From an uncultured Alistipes sp. (lineage in GTDB: Bacteria; Bacteroidota; Bacteroidia; Bacteroidales; Rikenellaceae), in NCBI GenBank assembly GCA_937899895.1, contig CALBQR010000044.1, positions 1 to 35,134 of the forward strand: 35,134 nucleotides of DNA, given 5' to 3'. Under the pieces are notes generated by a model. It did not search any database. It had not been told where the DNA came from and worked only from the letters and a program-made list of their open reading frames with translations. Shown piece by piece: positions 1 to 7,178 of the stretch (its first letter is position 1; every line of letters starts with the position of its first letter). Position numbers and translations under genes: made by a program.

Positions 1-796
1 ATGGTGTCACACGATTAATCGATACCGTGCCTGCATCACGCACACTGAAAGTCACCTGCTGCCCGGCGGGGCCACTGCCGCTGGCATTGCTCCATTGGGC
101 TGCCGAATCATCCGTCCAGGTGGCGCTATTTCCGCTCCACAACCAGGGAACGTCCGCCAGATCCCCGACCACGAGCCTGAGTGCATTATTATCCACAGCC
201 AGACTGTATACCCTATCAGCTGTATCATTCAGTCCGCTGGCAGAAAAATTATCCAACACCACACCGGAAGCCGCGCCCCAGCTGACCAGTGGATATTCGC
301 CTGCCGCCAGAGCCTCATAGCCACTGATGATAACTCCATATCCAGCGCCGGAAAGGGACAAGGCACCGCCGACCTGCACAGCAGCACCAGTAGTTCCGCT
401 CAGATCGATGCTCACACTGGTGCCCTCCCGCAATGCTAAATTGCCTTCAGTTATCAATCGAGCGCCGGAAGCCAAATCTACGCTACACAGACTTGTATCT
501 CCCGTGAAGGTGAGTATTCCATTCTCCACCGTTGTAACACCGGTGTAAGTACAGTTAGCGCCATTCAACTGCAGTGTACCCGAACCAGTCTTGGTAATTC
601 CCAGTGAAAGGCCGGACACAGCTGAGGCAGAATCTCGCACAACACCAGCATAGTCCCCCCCGGCAACACTGAGTACACAGGCTCCACTTCCCTCAGCCAT
701 CACCGTGCCGGCAGCCCCGTTCAACTCGTCAATGGAGGCACTGGTACTCATTAATAATAACCGTGCATTCTGCGTATCGAGCTGTACATCAGCACC
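1..796 (-). CDS. Partial autotransporter-associated beta-strand repeat (PATR-like) protein, open at both ends
   Basis: The minus-strand frame whose codons occupy positions 2-4, 5-7 and so on is open from about 955 down to the window edge. Between about 800 and 1 it reads as a low-complexity, Gly/Ser/Thr/Ala/Val-rich beta-helix-like protein. At about 602-513 the residues follow the pattern of the autotransporter-associated beta-strand repeat (TIGR02601-like): KTGSGTLQLNGAN, then YTGVTTVENG. Near 150-40 a Trp-rich stretch (WLWSGNSATW, then AAQWSN) resembles the spacer found between such repeats. Such proteins are large surface or secreted passengers, common in Verrucomicrobiota/Lentisphaerota and some Proteobacteria. 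There is no start, signal peptide or autotransporter barrel in the window. Codon use is unlike the rest of the window. The upstream (high-coordinate) end lies at an abrupt junction with nhaC, so the true gene boundary is not visible here. Family assignment is fairly secure; donor taxon is inference. Confidence 0.7.
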
Positions 797-1198
797 GGCA
801 GCGGCATTTTGCGCGCCCTGACCGAGTTGTTCCTGGGCTTCGTACGTCGTACCTCGGCTGTCGTGGCCTCGACCGTCGGAGCGGGTCTGTTCTGCAATAT
901 GTGTACGGGCGACCAATATCTCTCGATCATTCTCTCGTCGAATCTGTTCAAAGATCTATATAAAAAGCAGGGGCTCGAACCTCGACTTTTGAGCCGTTCG
1001 GTCGAGGATTCGGCTACGGTCTGCTCGGTGCTGATTCCGTGGAACTCGTGCGGTATGACTCAATCGACCGTATTGGGTGTTTCGACGTTTGTCTATTTCC
1101 CATATTGCATTTTCAATCTCATCAGCCCGATAATGTCGATCTTTATCGCCGCTATTGGATATAAAATCTTCAAACAAACCGGCAACGCGAAGGAGTAA
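797..1198 (+). pseudogene. nhaC: C-terminal remnant of NhaC-type Na+/H+ antiporter (5' part missing)
   Basis: This is the last ~134 residues of an NhaC-family sodium/proton antiporter, an inner-membrane carrier exchanging cytoplasmic Na+ for H+. Recognisable family segments are STVGAGLFCNMCTGDQY, SRSVEDSATVCS and LIPWNSCGMTQSTVLGV, followed by a C-terminal hydrophobic segment (YCIFNLISPIMSIFIAAIGY). Full-length members have roughly 450-500 residues, so about two thirds is absent. The frame is open upstream only to a TAA at 758-760, and the sequence there already belongs to the foreign minus-strand gene. The first in-frame start-like codon (TTG at 809) has no ribosome site and is not believed to be a genuine start. 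The stop overlaps the next gene's ATG by one base (TAATG). It may be an intact gene cut by a misassembly rather than a true pseudogene. Confidence 0.85.
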
Positions 1199-2088
1199 TG
1201 CGACTGCTCTGGACTATACTTGCGACAGCGTTCATAGTCGTTACGGCAACTGCCAAACGACCTGCGATTGTGATGTTCTACAATGTCGAATCGTTGTACG
1301 ACACCATACCGTCGCTATTTTATGACGATCGCGAATACACGCCCGACGGAGCATTACGCTGGAATACCACGCGTTATCAGAATAAACTAAACGCTATTGC
1401 ATCGGTGATAGATTCAGTCGCAGCAGAGGTCGTTGCTTTGGCCGAAGTTGAGAATGAGACGGTTGTGCGCGATTTGGTAATGACACTCGGCACCGACTAT
1501 AACTACATTCACCGCACCTCGAATGACTCGCGCGGTATGGATTTAGCACTGCTATATAAAGGCGATAAATTCTTCCCTCACAAAGTACAAGAGGTCAAAT
1601 CGGGCTACCGACGCGACTTTCTATATGTTCAGGGCGCATTGGAGGGTTCTCGTGTTGATCTTGTGGTCTGCCATCTCCCGTCGCAATTAAGCAGTCGCGA
1701 GCGACGATTAAAAGCCCAACGCCATTTGGCAGCATTTGCAGACTCACTTCATCGCGCAGACAGCGCAGCTCGCATCATTTTGATTGGCGATTTCAACGAC
1801 TCTCCACAACAATTACTCCGACATCGCACAATGCCCGAATGGTGCAAGCCACTTTTGCTCGAAGCCGAGCGTCGTGGAGAAGGCACAATCGTCTATAATG
1901 GTCGTTGGTTGATGTATGATAACTTTTGGGTCGATCAGCAGGCTTTTCCATCGGCTCGTGCGCAGGTCTATATTCGTCGCGATCTACTCTCAAATAATGG
2001 TGAAGCACGCCCTCTACGCACCTTCACCTCACGCGCCTATACCGCAGGGCCGAGCGATCATCTGCCCATAATTCTACACCTATATTAA
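1198..2088 (+). CDS. Secreted endonuclease/exonuclease/phosphatase-family protein
   Basis: A 296-residue protein with an N-terminal signal peptide (about residues 1-19, hydrophobic core LLWTILATAFIVVTATA). The remainder has the endonuclease/exonuclease/phosphatase fold of metal-dependent phosphodiesterases (DNase I, AP endonuclease and phosphatase relatives). Visible catalytic signatures are FYNVESLYD (the Asn metal/phosphate site), ALAEVENE (metal-binding Glu), CHLPSQ in place of the usual xxHLxS, IGDFNDSP (catalytic Asp and Asn) and the terminal SDHLPI His. The substrate cannot be told from sequence; secreted Bacteroidota members are annotated as extracellular nucleases or endonuclease-like proteins. 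The start overlaps the nhaC stop by one base, suggesting translational coupling. A hairpin terminator follows directly. The catalytic set looks complete, so it is probably active. Confidence 0.85.
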   Translation: MRLLWTILATAFIVVTATAKRPAIVMFYNVESLYDTIPSLFYDDREYTPDGALRWNTTRYQNKLNAIASVIDSVAAEVVALAEVENETVVRDLVMTLGTDYNYIHRTSNDSRGMDLALLYKGDKFFPHKVQEVKSGYRRDFLYVQGALEGSRVDLVVCHLPSQLSSRERRLKAQRHLAAFADSLHRADSAARIILIGDFNDSPQQLLRHRTMPEWCKPLLLEAERRGEGTIVYNGRWLMYDNFWVDQQAFPSARAQVYIRRDLLSNNGEARPLRTFTSRAYTAGPSDHLPIILHLY

Positions 2089-2094
2089 TAAAAT

Positions 2095-2126
2095 AAACCG
2101 CAGGCTCTCGCGAGAGTCTGCGGTTT
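2095..2126. terminator. Bidirectional hairpin terminator between convergent genes
   Basis: A near-perfect palindrome: the 16-base left arm (AAACCGCAGGCTCTCG) pairs with the right arm ending CTGCGGTTT, with one G-U wobble. It is flanked by A- and T-rich bases. It sits between the stop of the plus-strand nuclease-fold gene (2088) and the stop of the minus-strand oxidoreductase gamma gene (2154), so it can end both transcripts. Confidence 0.8.
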
Positions 2127-2153
2127 ATAGTTAATGTTATCGCTGGCGATCGC

Positions 2154-2699
2154 TTATCGCACCTTGCGGATAATCTCTGCACCGTGGCGGATAGCCTCTT
2201 CATTCTGCGGAAGCATTTTCCACGCGCGTTCAGGCAACGAACGCTTCAAGCCCTCAAAGGCATTTTCAAGCGTTACAACGGGGCATACCTTCAAATAACC
2301 ACCCAACACCAATGTATTGAACAATTTGGGATTACCCAACTTAACACACTCAACCGTAGCATCGATCGTATAGACCGAAATGTCCTCACGAACGGGATGA
2401 CGTGTGATACCATTGGTATCATAGATCAACGTACCGCCCGGTCGAATCATCTGCTCGAACTTATCCATCGACTGCTGGTTAAGAATGATTGCCGTATCGT
2501 ATTGATGAGCAATGGGCGACGAGATCTTGCGATCCGAAATAACAACCGTTACATTGGCCGTACCACCGCGCATCTCTGGACCATACGAAGGCATCCAAGT
2601 AACTTCATAGTCCTGCATTACGCCAGAGTAGGCCAAAATCTTACCCATCGAGAGGACTCCCTGTCCTCCGAAACCTGCTATAATAAGAGTCTCTTTCAT
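2154..2699 (-). CDS. 2-oxoacid:ferredoxin oxidoreductase, gamma subunit
   Basis: A 181-residue gamma (catalytic-domain III) subunit of a 2-oxoacid:ferredoxin oxidoreductase, a cytoplasmic complex that oxidatively decarboxylates 2-oxoacids to acyl-CoA and reduces ferredoxin (reversible). Family signatures are the N-terminal GFGGQGVLSMGKILA and PSYGPEMRGGTANVTV, typical of the CoA-associated gamma domain. I start at the ATG at 2699 rather than the longer frame (2726), because AAGGAGG lies just upstream and because the longer start would overlap the beta gene; the beta stop is 13 bases before this ATG. It is the last gene of the serC-to-oxidoreductase unit. Substrate (2-oxoglutarate versus branched-chain 2-oxoacids) is not decidable from this subunit. 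Confidence 0.9.
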   Translation of the reverse strand: MKETLIIAGFGGQGVLSMGKILAYSGVMQDYEVTWMPSYGPEMRGGTANVTVVISDRKISSPIAHQYDTAIILNQQSMDKFEQMIRPGGTLIYDTNGITRHPVREDISVYTIDATVECVKLGNPKLFNTLVLGGYLKVCPVVTLENAFEGLKRSLPERAWKMLPQNEEAIRHGAEIIRKVR

Positions 2700-2712
2700 C
2701 GTTCTGTCCTCC

Positions 2713-3477
2713 TTATTCTTTAACATCTTTCAGGTCGCCCAGCTGATAGAACGGCAACATATTCTCCTCCATCCACTTATTTGCTGCAACGGGCGAGAGT
2801 TTCCATCCGCTGTTACAAGTCGAAACGACCTCAACCAGCGAGAAACCCTTACCTGCCATTGCATTCTCGAATGCCTTGCGGATAGCAGCCTTGCACTTGC
2901 GTACGTTTGCAGGTTTGTGAACGCTCTGGCGCGTTACATAGCATACACCGTCCAAGTGGCACAACATATCCGAAATCTTGTAGGGATAACCATTAAGACG
3001 AGGATCACGACCGTAAGGGGTCGTCGCGGTCTTCATACCCAGCAGGGTAGTAGGAGCCATCTGACCACCTGTCATACCGTAAATGGCGTTATTAATGTAG
3101 ATTACTGCGATATTCTCACCGCGAGCCGCAGCGTGGATCGTTTCGCACGTTCCGATTGCCGACAAGTCGCCATCACCCTGATAAGTGAAGACCATCTTTT
3201 CGGGATGAACTCGCTTGATACCCGTAGCAACTGCGCAAGCACGACCGTGAGCCGCCTCGACCCAATCAATCTCGATATAGTTATATGCAAATACACCGCA
3301 ACCAACGGGCGAAATGCCGATACAATCGCCGTCAAGACCCATCTCCTCGACAACCTCGGCAATCAAGTTATGAATCGTACCGTGGCTACAACCCGGGCAA
3401 TAGTGCATCAGATTATCACGCAACAACTTGGGACGTGCGTGAACCAGATTCTCCTGTTTAATTTCAACCTCTGCCAT
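2713..3477 (-). CDS. korB: 2-oxoacid:ferredoxin oxidoreductase, beta (TPP-binding) subunit
   Basis: A 254-residue beta subunit carrying the thiamine pyrophosphate site of a 2-oxoacid:ferredoxin oxidoreductase. Seen in the sequence are HYCPGCSHG near residue 26, GISPVGCG, the TPP/Mg motif QGDGDLSAIG followed by NNAIYGMTGGQ, and SCSTCNSGW-like cysteines near residue 218 (VVSTCNSGW). Length matches the usual 250-340-residue range for separate beta subunits. The ATG lies 5 bases after the alpha stop. Close Bacteroidota homologues are named 2-oxoglutarate oxidoreductase or VorA-type; I use korB with reservation because pathway specificity is not shown by the sequence. The serC/serA context (2-oxoglutarate production) slightly favours 2-oxoglutarate. 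Confidence 0.88.
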   Translation of the reverse strand: MAEVEIKQENLVHARPKLLRDNLMHYCPGCSHGTIHNLIAEVVEEMGLDGDCIGISPVGCGVFAYNYIEIDWVEAAHGRACAVATGIKRVHPEKMVFTYQGDGDLSAIGTCETIHAAARGENIAVIYINNAIYGMTGGQMAPTTLLGMKTATTPYGRDPRLNGYPYKISDMLCHLDGVCYVTRQSVHKPANVRKCKAAIRKAFENAMAGKGFSLVEVVSTCNSGWKLSPVAANKWMEENMLPFYQLGDLKDVKE

Positions 3478-3482
3478 AGCCT

Positions 3483-4580
3483 TTACTTATTAATGATTTT
3501 ATCTTTCAATGCTTCGAGAACCTCACCCGGTGAGTACATCATACCGCCCTGACGGCCATAATGCTCAACCTTTGTGCGGCCATTAACTGCCAGACGAACA
3601 TCCTCAACCATCTGGCCGGCGTTCAACTCAACGCTCAAAAAGCCCTTAACGCCACGCTCTGCCAACTCCTCGATAGCCTTCTTGGGGAAGGGATAGAGAG
3701 TAATGGGGCGCAACAGACCGACCTTGATACCCTCGGCGCGAGCCAACTCAACCGTAGCCGAGCAGATACGTGCCGACGAGCCAAATGCCACGATCACATA
3801 ATCAGCATCGTCGCAATCGATCATCTCGTAGCGTACCTCGTTCTCCTCCAAAGCCTTATACTTTGCCTGCAAACGCTTGTTGATCACCTCCATAGCCTCC
3901 GACTGCAATTCGAGCGACGTAACTACGTTGCGCGGACGACGCTCCTCACCACGACCACACGCAGCCCAATCTTTGCACTCCTCGGCAATATACTCGTTAG
4001 TTTTGCGATCGCGCTGCGGAGCAAGAACAACCTTCTCCATCATCTGACCGATAGCACCATCAGCCAAAATCATTGCGGGATTGCGATACTTGAATGCCAG
4101 ATCGAAAGCATCTGCCACAAAATCGTTCATCTCCTGCACCGAACTGGGAGCCAAAACGATCAGGTGGAAGTCGCCGTGGCCACCGCCCTTACAAGCCTGG
4201 AAATAGTCGCCCTGCGAAGGCTGAATAGTACCCAGACCCGGACCACCACGCTGGCAGTTCACGATCAAGCAGGGTAGCTCGGCACCTGCCAGATAGCTCA
4301 ATCCCTCGCTCATAAGGCTGATACCTGGGCTCGACGACGAGGTCATCACTCGCTTACCCGTTGCAGCAGCACCATATACCATATTAATAGATGCAACCTC
4401 CGACTCGGCCTGCAAAACAACCATACCGGTCGATTCCCAGGGTTTGAGTTCCATCAAGGTCTCCATCACCTCCGACTGCGGGGTGATAGGGTAGCCGAAG
4501 TAGGCATCACAGCCATAACGAATCGCCGCATGTGCGATCACCTCGTTACCCTTCATCAATTTAACTTCGTCCTTCTTCAT
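3483..4580 (-). CDS. vorB: 2-oxoacid:ferredoxin oxidoreductase, alpha subunit (VorB/KorA type)
   Basis: A 365-residue alpha subunit with the pyrimidine-binding and transketolase C-terminal domains of 2-oxoacid:ferredoxin oxidoreductases. Visible signatures include KGNEVIAHAAIRYGCDAYFGYPITPQ split over the N-terminus (YFGYPITPQSEVME is diagnostic), SSSPGISLMSEGLSYLAGAE, and RGGPGLGTIQPSQGDY. The ATG at 4580 is preferred over the longer in-frame start at 4658, which would run through the ferredoxin gene; the ATG is 2 bases after the ferredoxin stop. Residues from about 245 hold the C-terminal domain. Bacteroidota homologues are commonly named 3-methyl-2-oxobutanoate dehydrogenase subunit VorB, but KorA is equally possible. 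It acts with the ferredoxin, beta and gamma genes around it. Confidence 0.9.
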   Translation of the reverse strand: MKKDEVKLMKGNEVIAHAAIRYGCDAYFGYPITPQSEVMETLMELKPWESTGMVVLQAESEVASINMVYGAAATGKRVMTSSSSPGISLMSEGLSYLAGAELPCLIVNCQRGGPGLGTIQPSQGDYFQACKGGGHGDFHLIVLAPSSVQEMNDFVADAFDLAFKYRNPAMILADGAIGQMMEKVVLAPQRDRKTNEYIAEECKDWAACGRGEERRPRNVVTSLELQSEAMEVINKRLQAKYKALEENEVRYEMIDCDDADYVIVAFGSSARICSATVELARAEGIKVGLLRPITLYPFPKKAIEELAERGVKGFLSVELNAGQMVEDVRLAVNGRTKVEHYGRQGGMMYSPGEVLEALKDKIINK

Positions 4581-4582
4581 AG

Positions 4583-4810
4583 CTATTCGAATTTTTGACG
4601 ATAAACAGTAATACAGCTGTCGGGGCAGATGATCGAACAGCTTGCACAACCCGTACATTTGTCGGGCTCTGCCATCTCGGCATAATTATATCCGCGACTG
4701 TTCACCTCGGTAGCCAGACGCAGCACATCGAACGGACACGATGCTACACAGACCTCACAGCCCTTGCAACGCTCACGATCGACGATGATTGTTCCTTTTA
4801 TCTTTGCCAT
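4583..4810 (-). CDS. 2x[4Fe-4S] ferredoxin (oxidoreductase delta-type subunit)
   Basis: A 75-residue bacterial-type ferredoxin with two clusters: CKGCEVCVASCP from residue 15 and CTGCASCSIICP near residue 52. Each has the CxxCxxCxxxCP pattern for a [4Fe-4S] cluster. It is the electron-carrying subunit or partner of the adjacent 2-oxoacid oxidoreductase, accepting the electrons released on 2-oxoacid decarboxylation. It precedes the alpha gene with a 2-base gap and follows the DUF1015 gene by 35 bases. Length fits a delta subunit of four-subunit Kor/Vor complexes. Confidence 0.93.
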   Translation of the reverse strand: MAKIKGTIIVDRERCKGCEVCVASCPFDVLRLATEVNSRGYNYAEMAEPDKCTGCASCSIICPDSCITVYRQKFE

Positions 4811-4845
4811 AATACTTATTTATTATATAAGTTAGCCCATCTCTT

Positions 4846-6084
4846 TTAGAAGGTGTGGATCACAACGCCCGAACGCAGTTTAGGCTCAAACCAAGTGGTC
4901 TTGGGAGGCATAATATTGCCCGTATCGGCGATGTCGATCAACTGCTTCATCGAAACGGGATAGAGCGCGAAGGCAACCTTCATCTCGCCACTATCAACGC
5001 GACGCTTCAACTCGCCCAAACCACGAATACCACCCACGAAATCGATACGCTTCGAAGTACGCAGATCCTCAATGCCCAAAATCTTGTCGAGTACCAGATC
5101 CGACAGAACGGTAACGTCAAGCACACCGATCGGGTCGTTATCGTCGTATGTACCCTCCTTTGCAGTCAGGCTATACCACTTGCCCTCCAAGTACATCGAG
5201 AAGTTGTGTAGAGCATCGGGCTTGTAGATCTCCTCACCCTTGCACTCAACCACGAACGACTCATTGAGTTTCTCCAACAACTCTGCGGGAGTCAAGCCGT
5301 TCAAATCGCGTACGACGCGGTTATAATCAATGATCGCCAACTGATCATCGGGGAAGGTAACAGCCAAGAAATAGCAGTACTCCTCCTCGCCCGTATGATT
5401 CGGGTTAGCCTTCATACGCTCCTGACCTACGCGAGCAGCTGCTGCTGTACGATGATGACCATCAGCCACATACAAAGCAGGAATCGATGCAAAAATCTCG
5501 GTAATACGGTCATTCACAGACTTATCCTTCACAGGCCACATATGATGACCAAAGCCATCGGCTGCAACGAAATCGTACTCCGGCTCTTCGTTCTCGACAA
5601 TCGACTTAACGATCGCGTCAATCTCCTCATTTGCAGGATAAGCGAAGAATACGGGCTCGATATTTGCGCTCTGATTATTGACGTGAATCATACGATCCTC
5701 CTCCTTATCGGGGCGGGTCAGCTCGTGCTTCTTGATTGCGCCCGACAGATAGTCTTCGAAGTGGCAGCACATAGCCAGACCATACTGCGTACGACCATCC
5801 ATTGTTTGGGCATAAATGTAGTAACGCTCCTCATCATCCTGAACCAGCCAGCCCTCCTCGCGCCAACGACGGAAGTTTTCGACAGCCTTCTCATATACGG
5901 GCTGCGAGTGCTCGTCAGCAATGGGATCAAAATCGATCTCCGGCTTAATAATGTGCAACAACGAACGCTCGGTTGCCTCGGCCTTTGCCTCAACCGAATT
6001 CAGAACGTCGTAAGGGCGCGATGCCACCTCGGCAGCATATTCGCGTGGCGGGCGAACCGCCTTGAACGGTTTAATCTTAACCAT
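4846..6084 (-). CDS. DUF1015 family protein in the serine operon
   Basis: A 412-residue cytoplasmic protein of the DUF1015 family, recognised by IKPFKAVRPP at the N-terminus, SRPYDVLN near residue 22, SLLHIIKPE near residue 41 and ALYVADGHHRTAAAAR near residue 207. The length is usual for the family. The function is not established here. The DGHHRTAAA segment resembles the GxHRxxAA motif of ParB/sulfiredoxin-fold proteins, a fold that includes free-serine kinases such as SerK and SbnI. The gene follows serA by 60 bases in the same direction. Since no serB is in the operon, a role connected with phosphoserine/serine interconversion is an attractive inference. No signal peptide or membrane segment is seen. 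Confidence 0.9.
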   Translation of the reverse strand: MVKIKPFKAVRPPREYAAEVASRPYDVLNSVEAKAEATERSLLHIIKPEIDFDPIADEHSQPVYEKAVENFRRWREEGWLVQDDEERYYIYAQTMDGRTQYGLAMCCHFEDYLSGAIKKHELTRPDKEEDRMIHVNNQSANIEPVFFAYPANEEIDAIVKSIVENEEPEYDFVAADGFGHHMWPVKDKSVNDRITEIFASIPALYVADGHHRTAAAARVGQERMKANPNHTGEEEYCYFLAVTFPDDQLAIIDYNRVVRDLNGLTPAELLEKLNESFVVECKGEEIYKPDALHNFSMYLEGKWYSLTAKEGTYDDNDPIGVLDVTVLSDLVLDKILGIEDLRTSKRIDFVGGIRGLGELKRRVDSGEMKVAFALYPVSMKQLIDIADTGNIMPPKTTWFEPKLRSGVVIHTF

Positions 6085-6144
6085 TGTTTTATCTGTTTTA
6101 AGGTTACGAGCAGATTGAGCCGAAACTCAACCTGCTACGTTTAA

Positions 6145-7158
6145 TTATTTGTTTACTTGGAACTGTACATCGCCCTTCTCGAAGAAACCGACAATCTGCG
6201 TTGCAGCGGCCACTGCGGCATTGATATTTGCCTCGGCTGTTTCGGCACCCATCTTCTTGGGGGTTGCAAATACGCGATTGCCAAACTTCTCCTTCATCTC
6301 CTCTATGCGAACGGGAGCGATATCGGTTACATACTTCAAATCCGAACGCTCCTCGAAGGCGCGAATCAGACCCTCCTCATCAACCAACTCCTTGCGAGCA
6401 GTATTGACCAGAACGCCACCCGTAGGCATCAATTTAATAAGGTCGTAGCCAATCATACCCTTTGTTTCGGGCGTTGCAGGCATATGCAACGACACGAAAT
6501 TGCTCTCCGAAAACATCTGTTCGAGTGAATCGTCGCGACGCAAATGCTTCGCATACAGACGCACCTTATTGGGATTCGGGCGCGAATAGACGTGAACATA
6601 CATACCGAAGCCATCAGCTACATCAGCCACGATGCGACCGATTGCGCCATAAGCCACGATACCCAGACGCTTACCACGCAACTCCATACCCGTACCGGGA
6701 TTGAAGCCGTTGCGAGCCATAAATACCATCATTGCAATCGTCAATTCAGCCACGGCATTTGCATTCTGACCGGGGGTATTCATAACCACCACACCACGCT
6801 CGGTTGCTGCCTCCAAATCGACATTGTCGTAGCCTGCACCTGCACGCACAACAATTTTCAGATTTTTAGCTGCTGCAAGAACCTCGGCTGTAACCTTATC
6901 GCTACGGATAATCAGCGCATCGACATCAGCAACAGCTTCGAGCAGTTGAGCCTTATCGGTATATTTTTCGAGCATTTTCAGTTCGTAGCCGGCCTTCTCG
7001 ACAACCTCGCGAATACCATCTACTGCCTTTTTGGCGAACGGCTTTTCGGTCGCCACCAATACTTTCTTTGCCATATTCAATGAATAATAATCGGTAATAG
7101 GAAGCACTTCGCCTTGCGGATTTGGCTTAACAATATTCACATACCAATCGCTACTCAT
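6145..7158 (-). CDS. serA: D-3-phosphoglycerate dehydrogenase (Bacteroides-type, no ACT domain)
   Basis: Oxidises 3-phosphoglycerate to 3-phosphohydroxypyruvate with NAD, the first step of serine synthesis. It has a substrate domain (IRSDKVTAEVL, RAGAGYDNVDLEAA) and a Rossmann domain (RLGIVAYGAIGR, where the usual first Gly of GxGxxG is Ala, as I know from Bacteroides homologues). The catalytic Arg is in VNTARKELVDE. The position normally held by the catalytic His is Lys (TPKKMGAETAEAN), the pattern described for type IIIK enzymes. There is no ACT or ASB regulatory domain, so serine feedback by that route is not expected. Homologues usually begin at the ATG at 7074 (MAKKVLVATEKPF, 309 residues). 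I keep the longer start at 7158, because AAAGGAGG lies 8 bases before it, whereas the inner ATG has no ribosome site. The choice of start is uncertain. Confidence 0.93.
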   Translation of the reverse strand: MSSDWYVNIVKPNPQGEVLPITDYYSLNMAKKVLVATEKPFAKKAVDGIREVVEKAGYELKMLEKYTDKAQLLEAVADVDALIIRSDKVTAEVLAAAKNLKIVVRAGAGYDNVDLEAATERGVVVMNTPGQNANAVAELTIAMMVFMARNGFNPGTGMELRGKRLGIVAYGAIGRIVADVADGFGMYVHVYSRPNPNKVRLYAKHLRRDDSLEQMFSESNFVSLHMPATPETKGMIGYDLIKLMPTGGVLVNTARKELVDEEGLIRAFEERSDLKYVTDIAPVRIEEMKEKFGNRVFATPKKMGAETAEANINAAVAAATQIVGFFEKGDVQFQVNK

Positions 7159-7166
7159 AAGTGATT

Positions 7167-7174
7167 CCTCCTTT
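7167..7174 (-). promoter_or_regulatory. Strong ribosome binding site for the extended serA start
   Basis: On the minus strand this reads AAAGGAGG, followed by an 8-base spacer and the ATG at 7158. Strong Shine-Dalgarno sites are uncommon in Bacteroidota, so it argues that translation begins at 7158 and yields a 28-residue extension ahead of the conserved serA N-terminus. Confidence 0.65.
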
Positions 7175-7178
7175 TGAT

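Noticed and set aside
27..548. Three plus-strand frames in 27-548
   Set aside because: They are Cys/Pro/Ser/Thr-rich shadows of the minus-strand beta-strand repeat coding frame.
809..1198. Short plus-strand gene starting at TTG 809
   Set aside because: It is the interior of nhaC, with no ribosome site and no N-terminal helices; the start is just the first TTG after the junction.
4581..4658. Longer start for the oxidoreductase alpha subunit
   Set aside because: The extra 26 residues overlap the ferredoxin gene; homologues start near the ATG at 4580.
5395..6144. 249-residue plus-strand frame opposite DUF1015
   Set aside because: Antisense shadow of DUF1015; Ile/Leu/Cys-rich composition typical of reverse frames.
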